64,000 bases of DNA, taken from the NCBI GenBank assembly GCA_965112735.1, contig OZ218961.1, forward strand, positions 3,162,001 to 3,226,000. The letters run 5' to 3'. A program made the translations under genes and the position numbers. The stretch's first letter is position 1. Each line of letters opens with the position of its first letter. This document shows, piece after piece, positions 11,174 through 23,317 of this stretch. The stretch comes from Phaeosaccion multiseriatum. Its lineage: Eukaryota; Ochrophyta, other classes. The notes below the pieces were generated by a model, which had not been told where the DNA came from, did no database searches, and worked only from the letters and a program-made list of their open reading frames with translations.

Positions 11174-11430
11174 CAAGGTCTCTCTTCCTGCCCGAGAAGT
11201 GAATCTTCTTGCACAGCGCGAGCTGGTCCCTCTCTATTACCCCCCCCTCCCCCCTCGAATGGAAGGTGTGCGGATGTGCGTACTCTGATGTGCGGATGTG
11301 CGTTGAAGTAGAGGTGGTGCTCATGGTGGTTCTTCGGTTGCGTTTTTCTCAATTGGTTTCGTGTTTTCCTTCCTGGACGACACGCACTCACGCCACACGC
11401 ACTGGGCGCATCACGCACACGACCGTACAT
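11174..11430. promoter_or_regulatory. Divergent upstream region of PPR-like gene and bestrophin gene
   Basis: 257 bases between the two divergent starts. It contains imperfect repeats of GTGCGGATGTGCGT (about 11268-11302). No defined promoter element is recognised. Confidence 0.3.
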
Positions 11431-14400
11431 ATGAGGCAGCTACAGCCCCAGTTGCTGCTGCTGCTCTCCCTGTCCTTGGGGCAGCAGCAGCAGCTCATCT
11501 CTCTGTTGATCTTGCCTCCCATGCAGAAGTTGCCCACGCCCTCACGAGGCTTAGAAAGAAGGGGGTGTGAAGCACAAAAAGGACGCCCATTCCATGGTGC
11601 AACTGTCCTTTCGGCTCGAAGGGGGTTGGTGTCTGGACTCGTTCGTGTTGCTTCAGCTGGTAAGCGGCGCCTGACTCGACCTCGCGCAGAAGTACCAGCA
11701 GCGCCCGCAGCAGCAGAGCCCCCAAATCAACGGGGAGCAGCGGTCCAGGGAGGAGGAAAGGAGGAGAATGGAGGCTTAAAACGGGCCATCGCGGCGCTTG
11801 TAGCGTCGGCAAATGGACATGGAGGGCCAAACGGAGCGCATCGGGAAAACTCACTGGACCACATCAAGAGAGAGAGCCATGGGGGGCGGGGGCAGCACCA
11901 GGGACAGCAGGAAAGGAAGGGCTGGTGGCAGAGGATTCGCTCGAAAAAGCGCATTCGGAGGGAGGTGACCCTTGGGGTCCAGGACAAGAAAAATGCTGCC
12001 GAAACATGGCCGGACATGACGCCAGACATGACGCTGTGGGTGGAAAAGGAGGTAGGTAGAAGTAGGTAGAGAGGTGAAGGTTTAGGGGGGATGTGTACTT
12101 GGGTGGAGGAGGGGAACACGTATGACGGGGATTTGCGCTGACTGACGGACTATCTCTCTCTCTCTCTCACTGTGCCACTCGACAGACGGACGACGACAAG
12201 GAATTCGACGACATGCTCCCCCTGGCGGGGAGTGAGGAGGACATGGGTGCTAAGTGAGTGGGCTCTTCGTACAACTGTATAAGTGGGCTCTCTGAGTACT
12301 GGCTTGGTGACTGACTGGGGCACCTACGGCCCTCTCTCTCTGCGCTCACTGGGGCCTGCGTGAGATGGTGGTGCTACACAGCTCAATTCATTCATTCATT
12401 AGCCTATAGGACCCCCCTTACCCATCCACTCATTGCCCTGTCCCCCCCTCCCCCCTTGGCGGTTGCACTCAGGCACTACTCGGCCACCGACTACTTGAGC
12501 TCTCTCACAGAGTTCGCCGACGACGGCGTGGTAAGTCAACGGGAAGGAAGGAAGCGTGAGGCGCGGGACCCATCTTCCGAAGGCGGGGAGATCCGAAGGC
12601 GGGGAGGGGAAGGCACAGCTTCTCACAGCAGTGCACCATTGAGTTTCCCAGGGAGGTTTGGGAGGGGTGGGGATTTATATATTGGGCCTCTCTCCTCTCT
12701 CGTGTGCTCGCGTCACTGAGGACCCGCCTTTGGGTACCGTGCGCCTCCCAATGAAGACCACCAACCCCACCCCAATCCCCATCCCCATCCCCATCTACTG
12801 CCATCCCCTCCAGCCCCTGCTGAAGGCGGCCGAGCGCTACGACTCGAATGATTGGTATCACATGCTTCTGTCCATCCCCAAGTCACATGTGCTCAAGAGA
12901 ATATCCTCGCACCTCTGGGCCGCTGTGGTGTGGGCCATTGCTGTCAACCTCGTCTACGTCCATAAGCCAGGTGAGTGGGTGAGTGGGTGGACATAGTAAG
13001 TCAATGGGTAGTAGGTGGGTGTAGTCCGTCCATGGGTGGATCAGTGGGCAGGGCATCAAGGCATGCGACATGCTAGAGAGACTTGGGAGGGAGGGAGGGA
13101 GGGAGGGAGGGAGGGAGGGAGGGAGGGAGGGAGGGAGGGAGGGAGAGAGGGAGGGAGGACGGGAGGACGGGAGAGAGGGAGGGAGTAGCGAGGAGAGGTT
13201 TGGAAGACGAGAAGGATGTGGGGGCGCAGGGAGGCTTCCTCTCTTCTCCTTCTTGTCATCATCCGCTCTGACTCTTGCCCTGCTCTGCCCTGGCCCTTGC
13301 CCTGCTCTTTCTACCGATGCATCGTACCACCAACTGGTGCTGCTGCTCTGCTGTGCTCAGGGTGGGTGCGTGGGCTGGCGCTTCCCTCCGAGGTGTTCGG
13401 CCTCATGGGCGGGCTGCTTAGTCTGCTTCTCGGATTCAGAATGAACCAGGTAGGTAGTAAGTCAGTGAGTGAGTGAGTCTGCTGCTCGTTTAGGGTGAAT
13501 CAGGTCCGAGGTGTGCAGTAAGTCAATAGGTGTGCAGTAAGTCAGTAGATCAGGCAGGTGGACACGGGGCGGGCAGCGAGAGCTTCACTTTGAGCTTGAG
13601 CTTCAGCCCACCATTGCAGCGATACGTAATGTTACGTCTTACACGAGCCGTGGCTTTAACTCACTGCCCTTGCCCCGAGGGAGCTGCTTTGGCTGCTCGC
13701 TGTCCTTGCCCTAGAGCTGCTTTGGCTCGACCCCCCCCCCTTGCTCTTCAGAGAGAGAGAGAAAGAGAGAGCGCACCTCACCACGCCGTGTTATTGTGTG
13801 GGCAAACACGTCGACTAGGGGTGCGCGGCCACCCCACTGAAACTCAACCCACCCCCCACCCCCCACCCCTCTCTCTCCACTCTACTCCCACTAACCCTCT
13901 CTCCCCTCTCTCCCCACTCCACTCCGACAGTCCTACGACCGCTTCTGGGAGGCTCGGGAGCTCTGGACTCAAGTCGCCGCCAACATTAGAGGTTGGTTAT
14001 CCGGTGTCCGGTTTTGCCTCTCCCCTCTTGTGTGCTCACTCTCACTGGCGTGTCACCCCCTCCCTCCTTCTTCCCTCACTACCACTCATGCGCCGCTCTT
14101 GTTCCCTCTTGTCTTTCCTCCTCCCATCCCCTGCGTGTTGTGTGTGTGTGTGTGTGTGTGTGTCGGCAGTGATCGCAACGCTGGCCTGCACGACGACTTC
14201 CTGCCTCACTCGAGAAAACAAGGACACCATGGCGAGGTGGGTACAGCACAGGGGGTACAGGGGGTGCAGGGGGTGCGGTGCCATACGCAGACAGGGAGGA
14301 GGAAGGAGAGGAGGCAGGGAAGAGAGAGAGAGAGAGAGAGGCGAGAAAGTAGAGCAAGTGAGGGGGCAGCGAAGGACCTGGGCCTCGCTGCTCGAACACC

Positions 14401-15368
14401 GAGGAGGGAGGAGGGAGGGAGGGAGGGAGGGAGGGATGCCGCAGTAGACCGATCACCTCGTTTCTGGTGACAGCGACAGGCGACAGGAGCAGAAGGGTAG
14501 TCACGGGGCCAGACGACCCTCTAAGCGGGTCAGACTATCCCATCAGTTCACTCTCATAGGCAGTCAATCCACGGGCCCTATCTTCCGCCCCTCCCCATCA
14601 CTCCTTCCAAGGCCCCCTTCCAAGGCTTGAAGCCTTCCAAGGCTGGCCTACGTTTCCGCCCTCCACCCTCCTCACTCTCCATCCCCCTCCCTCTGTATCA
14701 CCAACGCAGGTACCTGACTGCCTACCCCGTGGCTCTGAAGCAATACCTGCAGGGCAAGCGCGATTTCCGCGAGTTTAAGGGCATATTGAGCAAGCAGGAG
14801 ATGGACTTGCTCACCAAGGCTCACAACCTTCCCCTCGGGGTCCTGCAGCACCTCAGCCAAACGGTGGCGCCGCTCGTCGCCGTCAGAGGAGATCAGAACA
14901 TTTGGCTCGTGGTGAGTGAGTGAGTGAGTGAGTCAGGTAGTCAGTCAGTCAGTCAGTCAGGCAATTAGTCAGTCAGTCAGGCAGTCAGGCAGTCAGGTAG
15001 TGATTCAGTGATTCAGTCAGTCTGTCAGGCAGTCAGTCAGTCAGTCAGTCAGGCAGGCAGTCAATCAGTCTCTCAGTCAGGCCACGTACTGACCCCTACA
15101 CTGCGAATACAATACCCCCCCCCCCCCCCCACTCCACTCCACTCCCCTGCCCTCCAGCTCCAAACGCCCCTCCGCGAACTGACGTACGTCATCGGGCAGT
15201 GCGAACGGCTTGTGCGCACCCCCGTGCCCCTTTCCTATGTACGGCACAATTCGCGCTTCCTGTCCCTGTTCGTCATGGCGCTGCCCTTCAAGATGGTCGG
15301 CCACATGCACTTCGCCCCTCTGCCCGCCGCCGTCGGACTTGTGGCGTGGGTGCTCTTCAGCATGGAGG

Positions 15369-15411
<43 letters not shown>

Positions 15412-15505
15412 CCTTCTCCGCAAAGTGAGGTAGAGTGGAGAGGGGGTGGTCCATTGACATGAGAGTAACAGAATAGACTGACTCACCACTGCCCCTGCGA
15501 CTATC

Positions 15506-15559
<54 letters not shown>

Positions 15560-15695
15560 AGGGAGAGGGAGAGAGAGAGAGGGAGAGAGAGAGAGAGAGA
15601 CAGAGACAGAGATAGGCAGAAAGGAGAGAGACAGACAGAGAGACAGAAAGGAGAGAGAGAGACAGACAGAGAGAGACAGACAGAGAGAGGCAGAC

Positions 15696-15728
<33 letters not shown>

Positions 15729-16579
15729 GAGGAATACATACCCGTAGGACTGACTGCCTCACGCATCCCTCACGCATCTCATCACTCATGCCGCCCCACA
15801 TGACTTGTCGTGTGCCCGTATGACTCACTGTCTCACTGCCTCACTGCCTCACTGCCTTACTGCCTCACTGCCTCACTGCCTCACTGCCCTACTGCCTCAG
15901 ATCGGGCACTTGATCGAGGAGCCGTTCGGCGCCACCCCCGAGGACTTCATGAACTTGGGTTACGACCCCAAGTGGACATGGAACAACTTCGTCAGGCTGC
16001 TCATGGGAGATGTGCCACGCCCCACCATCTTGCCCCTCAAGAGGTACGTGAGGAAGGAAGGAAGGAAGGAAGGAAGGAAGGAAGGAAGGAAGGAAGGAAG
16101 CAAGGAAGGAAGGAAGGAAGCAAGCGTGCGTGCGTGCGTGCGGCCGAGTGTTTCACAATTCATTGTGGTCATGTGTGGTCATGCCTGCTCACGAGCGCTT
16201 CCTCACTGACTGTCTTACTTGCGCAGGAACCCTCCATCCACATGCTCAGCTGTTACCTCCCCCGCCCCTCCCTCACTCTGCCTCTCCATCCGCTGCCATC
16301 CATCATCCCCTTTGTGTCCTCTCTCTCTCCAGATACTGCGACTCAGTCAGGTGAGGAGGGAAGCTCTGCCGTCCAGAAGGGGGGGCGTGCGTGCGTGCGT
16401 GCGTGCCTGAAGAAGGGGCCCACCTCTTTCTGTGCTTGTGTATCTCCCCACTTGTTCTCGTCCCTCCTCCCTCCTTGTATTGGAGTCTGAGTTCGCTCAA
16501 CTTGCTCTTGATTCTGCCTGGCTTGTGTCGCTTTCCCGCCCACTAGCCAGTGACAGTGAGAGAGAGATAGACATTTAGA

Positions 16580-16610
<31 letters not shown>

Positions 16611-17264
16611 TTACAGTCAGAGAGAGAGACATTTAGAGTCAGAGAGAGAGACAGTTATATTGAGAGAGAGAGAGTTTATGGGCATTAGACAGTAGAGGCG
16701 TATGGGCATTAGACAGTAGAGGCGTAGGGGCATTAGACAGTAGAGGCGTATGGGCATTAGACAGTAGAGGCGTATGGGCATTAGACAGTAGAGGCGTATG
16801 GGCATTAGACAGCAGAGGTGCCCATAACGAGTGAGAGAGAGACAGTTACGAGTGGGAGAGAGTGACAGCTACAGTGATAGTGAGAGTGGCAGGCAGGTGT
16901 CCCTTTGTGGACTTCTTCCTTCGTTGACTGTGTCGCTTTCCTGTTAACGCTGCCAGCCCCACGAAACCCCTCTTGTCGTGGACTCACTCCATCCCTCCCT
17001 CCCTCCCTCCGCTCCTCCCTCCCTCCCCCCCCCCCCTCCCTGCTTCCTTCCCTGAGCACTGACCCGCTCCTCCTCCCTGCTTCCTTCCCTGAGCGCTTAC
17101 CCGCTCCTCCTCCTCCCGCCTCTCTCCTGACACATCTGACCGCTGACCCCCTTACACGCCTGAGCAGGTTGGACGTGGTGGAACTGTTCTCCATGGAGCT
17201 GAGAACTGAGGAGGCGCCTCAACAAAAACAAATACAAGCCGACCCAGACCCTGACCCCGACTCC

Positions 17265-17315
<51 letters not shown>

Positions 17316-17546
17316 CCTCTCCCTCCCGCCCCCGCCCCCGCCGTCGCCACCCCTCTCCCTGCCGCCCCCGCCGTCATCACCTCTGTCGTTGCCGAAGGGG
17401 TGGGGGGTGTACACCGTGTGGGGGTTGAGCACAACCGAAGCACAGAGGACGAACTGGGTGGAGGGACGGGTGGAGGGGAGGCGAAGGAGGAGAGCAGGAC
17501 GCTGGCGGGGGTACATGCGCCGGTGGGGGGACTTGGGGTCGCATGA
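11431..17546 (+). CDS. Bestrophin-like anion channel
   Basis: Twelve exons: 11431-12051, 12186-12253, 12473-12530, 12814-12970, 13361-13449, 13931-13991, 14170-14236, 14710-14911, 15158-15370, 15901-16043, 16333-16350, 17168-17546; 2076 nt, 691 residues, all phases consistent. Family hallmarks in order: SHLWAAVVWAIAV (first membrane helix), LPSEVFGLMGGLLSLLLGFR with NQ-SYDRFWEARELW, CERLVRTPVPLSYVRH, the membrane stretch after FLSLFVMALPFKMVG, and IGHLIEEPFGATPEDF. The family forms pentameric Cl-/HCO3- channels; plant and algal members sit in thylakoids or envelopes. The N-terminus (MRQLQPQLLLLLSLSLG) looks like a signal peptide ahead of about 200 low-complexity residues, compatible with plastid targeting. 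The last exon encodes a long poly-Ala run from (GCA)n and a Pro/Ala/Gly tail. Exon 11 is 18 nt. Introns carry (GGGA)n, (GGAA)n, (GA)n and (TCAG)n arrays. Confidence 0.9.
16676..16818 (+). repeat. 24-bp minisatellite in bestrophin intron 11
   Basis: About six tandem units of GCGTATGGGCATTAGACAGTAGAG type, preceded by (GA)n. Related words (CAGTAGAGGCATATGGGGAT) occur at 3541-3592, and complementary words (CCATACGCCTCTAC) near 58442. Confidence 0.85.
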
Positions 17547-18248
17547 AGGCCCATTGAACCGAAGCGAAGGGAAGTGAGGCAGAGATTTCACACCACAAGA
17601 CATTTTTGGGGGGTGTAGATATATACGCATTTATTGTATAGAGAGAGAAAAAAAAAGTGTTATAACTTACATCATTAAAATTAATTAATTAAAAGAAAAA
17701 TTACATCATTAAAATGTCACCGAACTCGCTCCCTCGGTATCCACGCCTTCCTTCTGTGGCGGATGCACGCACACGCGCATTGTTCTTGCCTTCCTTCGCC
17801 GCCCCTTCCACCCTCGCTGTACGCGCTGATTCCCCAACTAATGACATCAGTGCGGTTCCCTGGTAAGCGGAAAAAACTACATTCCGTGCTGAGCTGGACC
17901 ACCACATTCCGTGGTTAGCTGGAACATCAAATTCCGTGGCAGTTGGACCACCAAACGTACAGTACTGTCAATGTCCATCCCCCACCCTCCTCTTTACATA
18001 CACACACACCCCCCTCCTCCTCTTTTTGTACTTAACTATGTTACACTACTTACTTCCAGTACGTATGTTATAATTACACTCGATCCCTTTTCTGCTTCTT
18101 GCTGAGTACTGACCGAATGGGCAAGAAGGGCTCACCGTCACTCATTCAGTCAGTCGGTCAGTCAGTCAGTCAGTCAGTCAGTCAAGTCAGTCAGTCAGTC
18201 AGCCAGTCAGTCAGTCAGGCTCAGTCTACTTACATCCTCCTCTTTTGT
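17547..18248. other. Convergent intergenic region, AT-rich
   Basis: Between the 3' ends of the bestrophin and PPR genes. 17600-17715 is strongly AT-rich with a duplicated ACATCATTAAAAT word, probably 3' UTR or polyadenylation sequence. 17870-17960 has three degenerate repeats of ACATTCCGTG(G)..AGCTGGACCACC. 18140-18225 is a (CAGT)n microsatellite. No gene is seen. Confidence 0.6.
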
Positions 18249-19487
18249 TCAAAGTTCAAGCGTGATCGACGGCCGCGTAGCACCAACCGGCGCACACCCT
18301 GTGCCGCGGAGGGTGGTCCGTATGTGGTTGGTCATACGGCGAAGGCGGCGCTCCTGCTCCTTCTCTGCGAGGGCCTGGGCATGAAGCTCCCTCCGGATGG
18401 TCTCCTTGTCCGGCGGTGGGCCCTCCACGCCTCCCATATTTGCATCCCTCACTGCGAGGGAGGGCCTCACCCCGTCCCTCTCCATGTCCTTCAGCAGCGC
18501 CAAGATGGTATCCAGGCCCAAACTGGACGTGTTGTTGAGGGCCACAGTGTAGCTCACCAAATCTGGGCTAAGGCCCTGGCGCCTCATCTCCGCCAGCAAT
18601 GCCTGAACCCAGTCCTGCTGGCCAGCCTCTGCAAAGGTCATCAAGGCGAGGTTGAAGCTCAGCACAGATGGCGACGGCCCGTCCTCGATCGTAGTCATGT
18701 CCAGCAGCAGACCCAACGCTGCCACCTCGTGCCCAGTTCGACGGCACGCGTCGAGGGCGATGTTGACTTGAGCTTCCGTGGGCACGATACCGCTATCCTT
18801 CATCTGGGCGAGCAGGCGCATCGCTCTCTCGAACCCCTCGAGATCGTCCATGCTTTGAGTGGAGAGCATCGCCACGTTGAGCACGGAGGGGGGCGGCCGC
18901 TGCGACAGGACGCGTATCTCGGCCAGCACCTCAAAGATGCACTCATGATGCCCAGCCCTGGCACATGCAATCGCCAAGGCGTTCCACATCATTTCGCAAG
19001 GCTCGTGCCCGCCTTTCCTGAGGGCTCGCACCTCATCCAGAGCGCGGTCGGGCTCTCCCCTCCTGGCGTGGATGAGCAAGGCCGTTTCATGGCTCATCGG
19101 GTTCGGCCGTAAACCGAGCTCTCTCATCAGTCCAAGCAAGGCCAAGGCCCCGTTCTCCTCGCCAGTCCGCCCACACGCAGCGACTGCTGCATTGTATAGA
19201 AGAGAATCCTCGAGGGGGAGACCCGAGCGCTTTGCCTCCTCCCACAAGCGCAACGGCCCCGTCTGCCCTCTAGCGTTTTCTTTTCTACCGCACGACTCCA
19301 GCGATCGGACGAGCTGGATCTGGGCACGCTGAACCTTGCGGGTCTGTTGAAGTTCCAGACCCGACGAGGCCGTTACCGCCTGCGTCCTCTTTCTGAATGG
19401 CGCCTGGACACCGGTATGGCTTATAAAGCACGTAGTATGGTCCACGAAGAGTAGGAGCATGAGAGGGAGCACCCAAATTGGTGCCAT
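18249..19487 (-). CDS. PPR protein, 412 residues, probable plastid targeting
   Basis: A single uninterrupted exon with ATG at 19487. Residues 1-20 form a signal peptide (MAPIWVLPLMLLLFVDHTTC) followed by FISHTG. A Phe right after the predicted cleavage point recalls the ASAF motif of heterokont plastid preproteins. Residues about 95-335 contain P-type 35-residue repeats: LLYNAAVAACGRTGEENGAL, PMSHETALLIHARRGEPDRAL, EMMWNALAIACARAGHHECIF, EAQVNIALDACRRTGHEVAAL, SVLSFNLALMTFAEAGQQDW and DLVSYTVALNNTSSLGLDTI. Such proteins bind single-stranded organelle RNA. Unlike the PPR at 50576, these repeats are diverged and of variable length. The tail is basic. It is convergent with the bestrophin gene and divergent from the DeSI gene 426 bases away. 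Confidence 0.85.
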   Translation of the reverse strand: MAPIWVLPLMLLLFVDHTTCFISHTGVQAPFRKRTQAVTASSGLELQQTRKVQRAQIQLVRSLESCGRKENARGQTGPLRLWEEAKRSGLPLEDSLLYNAAVAACGRTGEENGALALLGLMRELGLRPNPMSHETALLIHARRGEPDRALDEVRALRKGGHEPCEMMWNALAIACARAGHHECIFEVLAEIRVLSQRPPPSVLNVAMLSTQSMDDLEGFERAMRLLAQMKDSGIVPTEAQVNIALDACRRTGHEVAALGLLLDMTTIEDGPSPSVLSFNLALMTFAEAGQQDWVQALLAEMRRQGLSPDLVSYTVALNNTSSLGLDTILALLKDMERDGVRPSLAVRDANMGGVEGPPPDKETIRRELHAQALAEKEQERRLRRMTNHIRTTLRGTGCAPVGATRPSITLEL

Positions 19488-19913
19488 GGATCACGCCCTA
19501 AATTTAATCGGGAATTAAAGCGCCGCTTTTCGCGACGGCGGGAATGAAATATATGACACCCTTAAGTGCCATCTATGAAAGCCGCATCATCTTCGCGTGT
19601 TGGTGATACCTTTTCTCACAGATGGATGCTTCTCGAGGTCTCCTTGCGACGTTGTGTGCTTTTTTTGCTTTTTTTCTCCCATATTTTGTAATAGTTTGCT
19701 GCATTGGTAGCATTAGCAACAGCCTGAGGAGGGAAATCCCCACAACCTTTCCTCATCAGCCTTAGCTCCCTCGCGCTCTGCTTGGGTTTTGTTAGGGGGG
19801 GGTTTCCTCCCTGGCCTCTTTATGAGACCGCCCTTGGTGTTGGGATCTAAGAGCATCTTGGAATAGTTGAAGGCGCTCCGAATAGAAGGGTCGAGGGACA
19901 CAGGAAGGAAAGC
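19488..19913. promoter_or_regulatory. Divergent upstream region of PPR and DeSI-type genes
   Basis: 426 bases with an AT-richer centre (19500-19710: a T-tract TTTTTTTGC repeated, ATATTTTGTAATAG). A lone TATCACCAAC core lies on the minus strand near 19599. No other motif is recognised. Confidence 0.35.
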
Positions 19914-20494
19914 ATGGCAGCAGCCGACGCCAGGGAAGTGACGGTTAATGTTTATGACCTTCACCTGCACGACAACTTGCGTGACAGCAACAGGGTGTTG
20001 GGCTTTCTGGGTGAGTAAGGAGCCGGAGCATCACGAGCTTCCAATCGCCTCCCTCCTCTCTCTGTTTACCCCACTGTGCCATTGCGCAGAAGCCCCCACA
20101 CAACTTTCCGCGTAGGTAGTTTGGTTCTGGAAGGCAGTTCTGCACGGCACTGTCTCGACTCCTTACTTGAGCGGACCCCGAGGGAAGCCACTCTCTGCTC
20201 TCTGCTCTTGCCTGACTCACTTCCCTCCCGCCCGATCCCTACTCGCTAATCTCACACTCAGGCATTGGAATTTACCACACGGGGGTGGTGATATCGGGTA
20301 AAGAGTACACTTTCTCAAAGCAGGTGGGTGAGGTCCCGCCCTTTTCAGGGCCCGGTCCTGTGCGTGACTTTGACTCGGCCCATCTGTCTGTATTTGCCAA
20401 CTCTCTGAGCGCTTCTTGTCTCTCTTTGGGTTGTGACGCGCCTCTCTGCAGCGACACACACACAAATAGAGAGAGAGAGAGAGAGACATATATA

Positions 20495-20526
<32 letters not shown>

Positions 20527-22697
20527 CATACATACATACATACATACATACATACATACATACATACATACATACATACATGTACAAGTATTTGCTATGC
20601 GGCTCCTCCCTCCCATCTCCCGTCCGTTCCACCCCTCCTTCCTCCTGACCCGCCTCCCGTCCCGTCCCGTCTGTTCCCTCCCCGCCCGGCCCTTTGTCTC
20701 TCCTCCCTCCCTCCCTCCCTCCCTCGCCCTCTCCCTCGCCCTCTCCCTCGTGCAGGGAGTGCTACGGCACCCCCCAAGGGCCGTGGAGGGCCCTGCTTGC
20801 ACCTTCCGAGAGAGCTTCGTGGTGGGGGTGTTCCACGGAAGTTTCAACGAGGTCAGTCAGACAGTCAGTCAGTAAGAGTGGGTGGACAGCCGTCAAGCCC
20901 CCCCGGGTGATGTCCGCACTTGGGAAGACAAAGAAGACTGCGCCCCCTCTCCTCTCTCCTCCCTCCTCTCTCCTCGTCGTGAGTGTTAGGCGCGGACAGC
21001 ACCTCGCGCGCAGCACGCACACGCAGAGGCAGCCCTGACCCCCCCCTGTTCCCCCCTCACGCTATTGCTGCTTGGGCTCCCCCCCCCCCAAACCTTCTCC
21101 TCCCCAGGTGCATGCGGTGCTGAAGCAGCTCAGGGAGGGCGACTTCAAGCCCAACTCGTACAAGCTCGTGGGCAAGGTGAGTACATAGGGAGGACTTGCG
21201 TAGTGTCCTTGAGCGAAGGAAGGAAGTAAGTAGCCTTACGTGTGACCGCAGAGGAGCGGTGACTGCGTTGGACAGAGGCGGGGCAGGCGCACGGTGTACC
21301 TCAGACCCCCCACGCGACACAACTTCAAAGCTTCTGCTTCAGAGCTTCAACACAACTTCAAAGCTTCTGCTTCAGAGCTTCGACACAACGTCAAAGCTTC
21401 TGCTTCAGAGCTTCGACACAACGTCAAGGCTTCTGCTTCAGAGCTTCGACACAACGTCAAAGCTTCTGCTTCAGAGCTTCGACACAACGTCAAAGCTTCG
21501 CTTCAGAGCTTCGACACAACGTCAAAGCTTCTGCTTCAGAGCTTCGACACGACGTCAAAGCTTCTGCTTCAGAGCTTCGACACAACGTCAAAGCTTCTGC
21601 TTCAGAGCTTCGACACAACTTCAAAGCTTCTGCTTCAGAGCTTCGACACAACGTCAAAGCTTCTGCTTCAGAGCTTCGACACAACTTCAAAGCTTCTGCT
21701 TCATGTCTCACCTTGAATTCAAAGCCCCCCCCCCTAGCTAGCTCTCTCGCCCCCTCCCTTCCCTGGTGGTCTTCTCACTGATACTGCTGCTGTTGCTGCT
21801 ATTGATGCTACTGCTACTGCTACCGCTGCTCTTCCTCTGTGCTGTGCTCTTTTCGTGAGCAGAACTGCAACGACTTCTCCAATGCCTTTGTGCGTGGCCT
21901 ACTTGGGGTCAAGCTGCCCAAGTGGATCACAAGAGCAGCAGGTAAGGGATGTGTGCGTGTGTGTGCGTGCGTGTGTGTGCGTGTGTGTGCGTGCGTGTGT
22001 GTGCGTGTGTGTTGTTGTGTATTTTTTTTGTCTGGCTCGGAGCTGCTCTGCCGCGTGCCCTAGTAATATCCCCCTTCTCCTCCTCCTCCTCCACCTCCTC
22101 CTCCTCCTCCTCCTCCTCCTCCTCCTCCTCCTCCTCCTCCTCCTCCTGCTCCTGCCCCTCCCTCCCTTCTCCCTCCTCCGCTCTTCCTCTTTATCTTATC
22201 GCCATTTCCGCTCGACCGCTGCAGGGGTTGCCCAAACGCTTGGTCTCAACTTCGACAGCTATCAGGACACCATCAACAATTCACCAACTTCTCCACTTGG
22301 CGAGGGCCACAGACGCAATGACGGGGGGGGCTCAGCTGCAGCAGCGCCCTCGATGGGGGTTACAGCGCCACCAGCAGTGCCTACAATAGAGGGTGATTCA
22401 GCAGTTGGTGATTCAGCAGTTGGTGATTCAGCAGTTGGTGCTTCAGCAGTTGGTGATTCAGCAGAGGCGTCAGCAGGGGCGTCGACAGGAGGGAGGAAGA
22501 GCAGAAGTAGCCTCTGGGGCTTTAGGAGAGGGTATGGCGACAATGGGGCCGTCCCACCCCCCCCCCCTCCAGCGCCGGTTCAGGCCGCAGGTGGGGGGCG
22601 GGGGAGGGCGCTGGGCAAGAGGAACCCTAACGAGAAGAGACAGCTCTCAGAGAAGCAACGGAAGCTCCTGGCCAATCTAAAGAGAGATGCCCGCTAG
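19914..22697 (+). CDS. PPPDE-superfamily (DeSI-type) peptidase
   Basis: Six exons: 19914-20010, 20262-20323, 20756-20851, 21108-21176, 21863-21941, 22225-22697; 876 nt, 291 residues. The PPPDE fold occupies residues about 8-150: VTVNVYDL, GIYHTGVVISGKEYTF (catalytic His in YHTG), VHAVLKQL, SYKLVGKNCNDFSNAF (catalytic Cys in KNCN) and LPKWITRAA. The family removes SUMO or ubiquitin, or acts as a thioesterase; the exact substrate cannot be read here. The C-terminal half, encoded by exon 6, is low complexity with a fivefold GDSAV-type pentad from a 15-bp DNA repeat, then a basic end (KRQLSEKQRKLLANLKRDAR). The upstream GVGQ-like loop between exons 2 and 3 is in family position. Introns contain (CATA)n, a 36-bp minisatellite, (GT)n and (CTC)n. 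Confidence 0.9.
21313..21712 (+). repeat. 36-bp minisatellite in DeSI intron 4
   Basis: About eleven tandem units beginning TTCAAAGCTTCTGCTTCAGA and followed by GCTTCGACACAACG. Units vary mainly at CTT/CGT before CAAAGC, and each contains AAGCTT. Both strands have open frames through the array only because 36 is a multiple of three. Confidence 0.95.
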
Positions 22698-23317
22698 GTA
22701 TAAAGGACCACTAGACCACTAGACCACTAGCAAGGCATTGCCAAGACATGGAGGGAGAGGGATAGGCCTAGGCCGGCAGACAGAGGCTTAGGCCGTTGGC
22801 GTTTCGAGGCCACTGGGGGGGTGTGGATTGTACAGCATTTGTTTTATAACCCGTTCAATAGAGCCGGAAGATTGGAGTGAAGCGAAGGAGTGGGGGTTTC
22901 CGCCGTTTCGCTTTCCTCCTCCCATATACCCACGAACTTCAGTTTCAGTTTCAGCTAAATGGCTGATGTGAGATACGAGAGGGGGGCTTTACCCTGAGCC
23001 TTGAAGCTGAGGGAGCTTGTTGATTCTTAGGTTGATTCCAATAAGTGGATGAAATCCCCTCCAGTCGCTTCATCAGCTTCATCACTTCCATCAGCTGCCG
23101 ATTGTCCCTCCATCCTCCTCTTCCTCTCCTCTTATCGACAGTCTCCTTCCTCTCCCCTCCTGCTCTCCATGCGTTGTTTATCGACGGTCTCCTTCCTCTC
23201 TCCTCCTCTCCTCCACAAGACGCGACTGCTGCGGAGAGTCCCCCACAGAGCCCCCTCCTCCTCACCATTCATTCCTTCATCAACACCACAGAACCCCTCT
23301 CACCAATCATTCCTTCA
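22698..23317. other. Convergent intergenic region
   Basis: Between the DeSI stop and the cyclophilin stop. It includes ACTAGACC triplet repeats (22710-22730), TTTGTTTTATAACCCGTTCAATAG (likely polyadenylation region, near 22848-22865), a CAGTTTCAGTTTCAG string near 22940, and pyrimidine-rich DNA with TCATTCCTTCATCAAC repeats just after it. No coding evidence. Confidence 0.5.
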
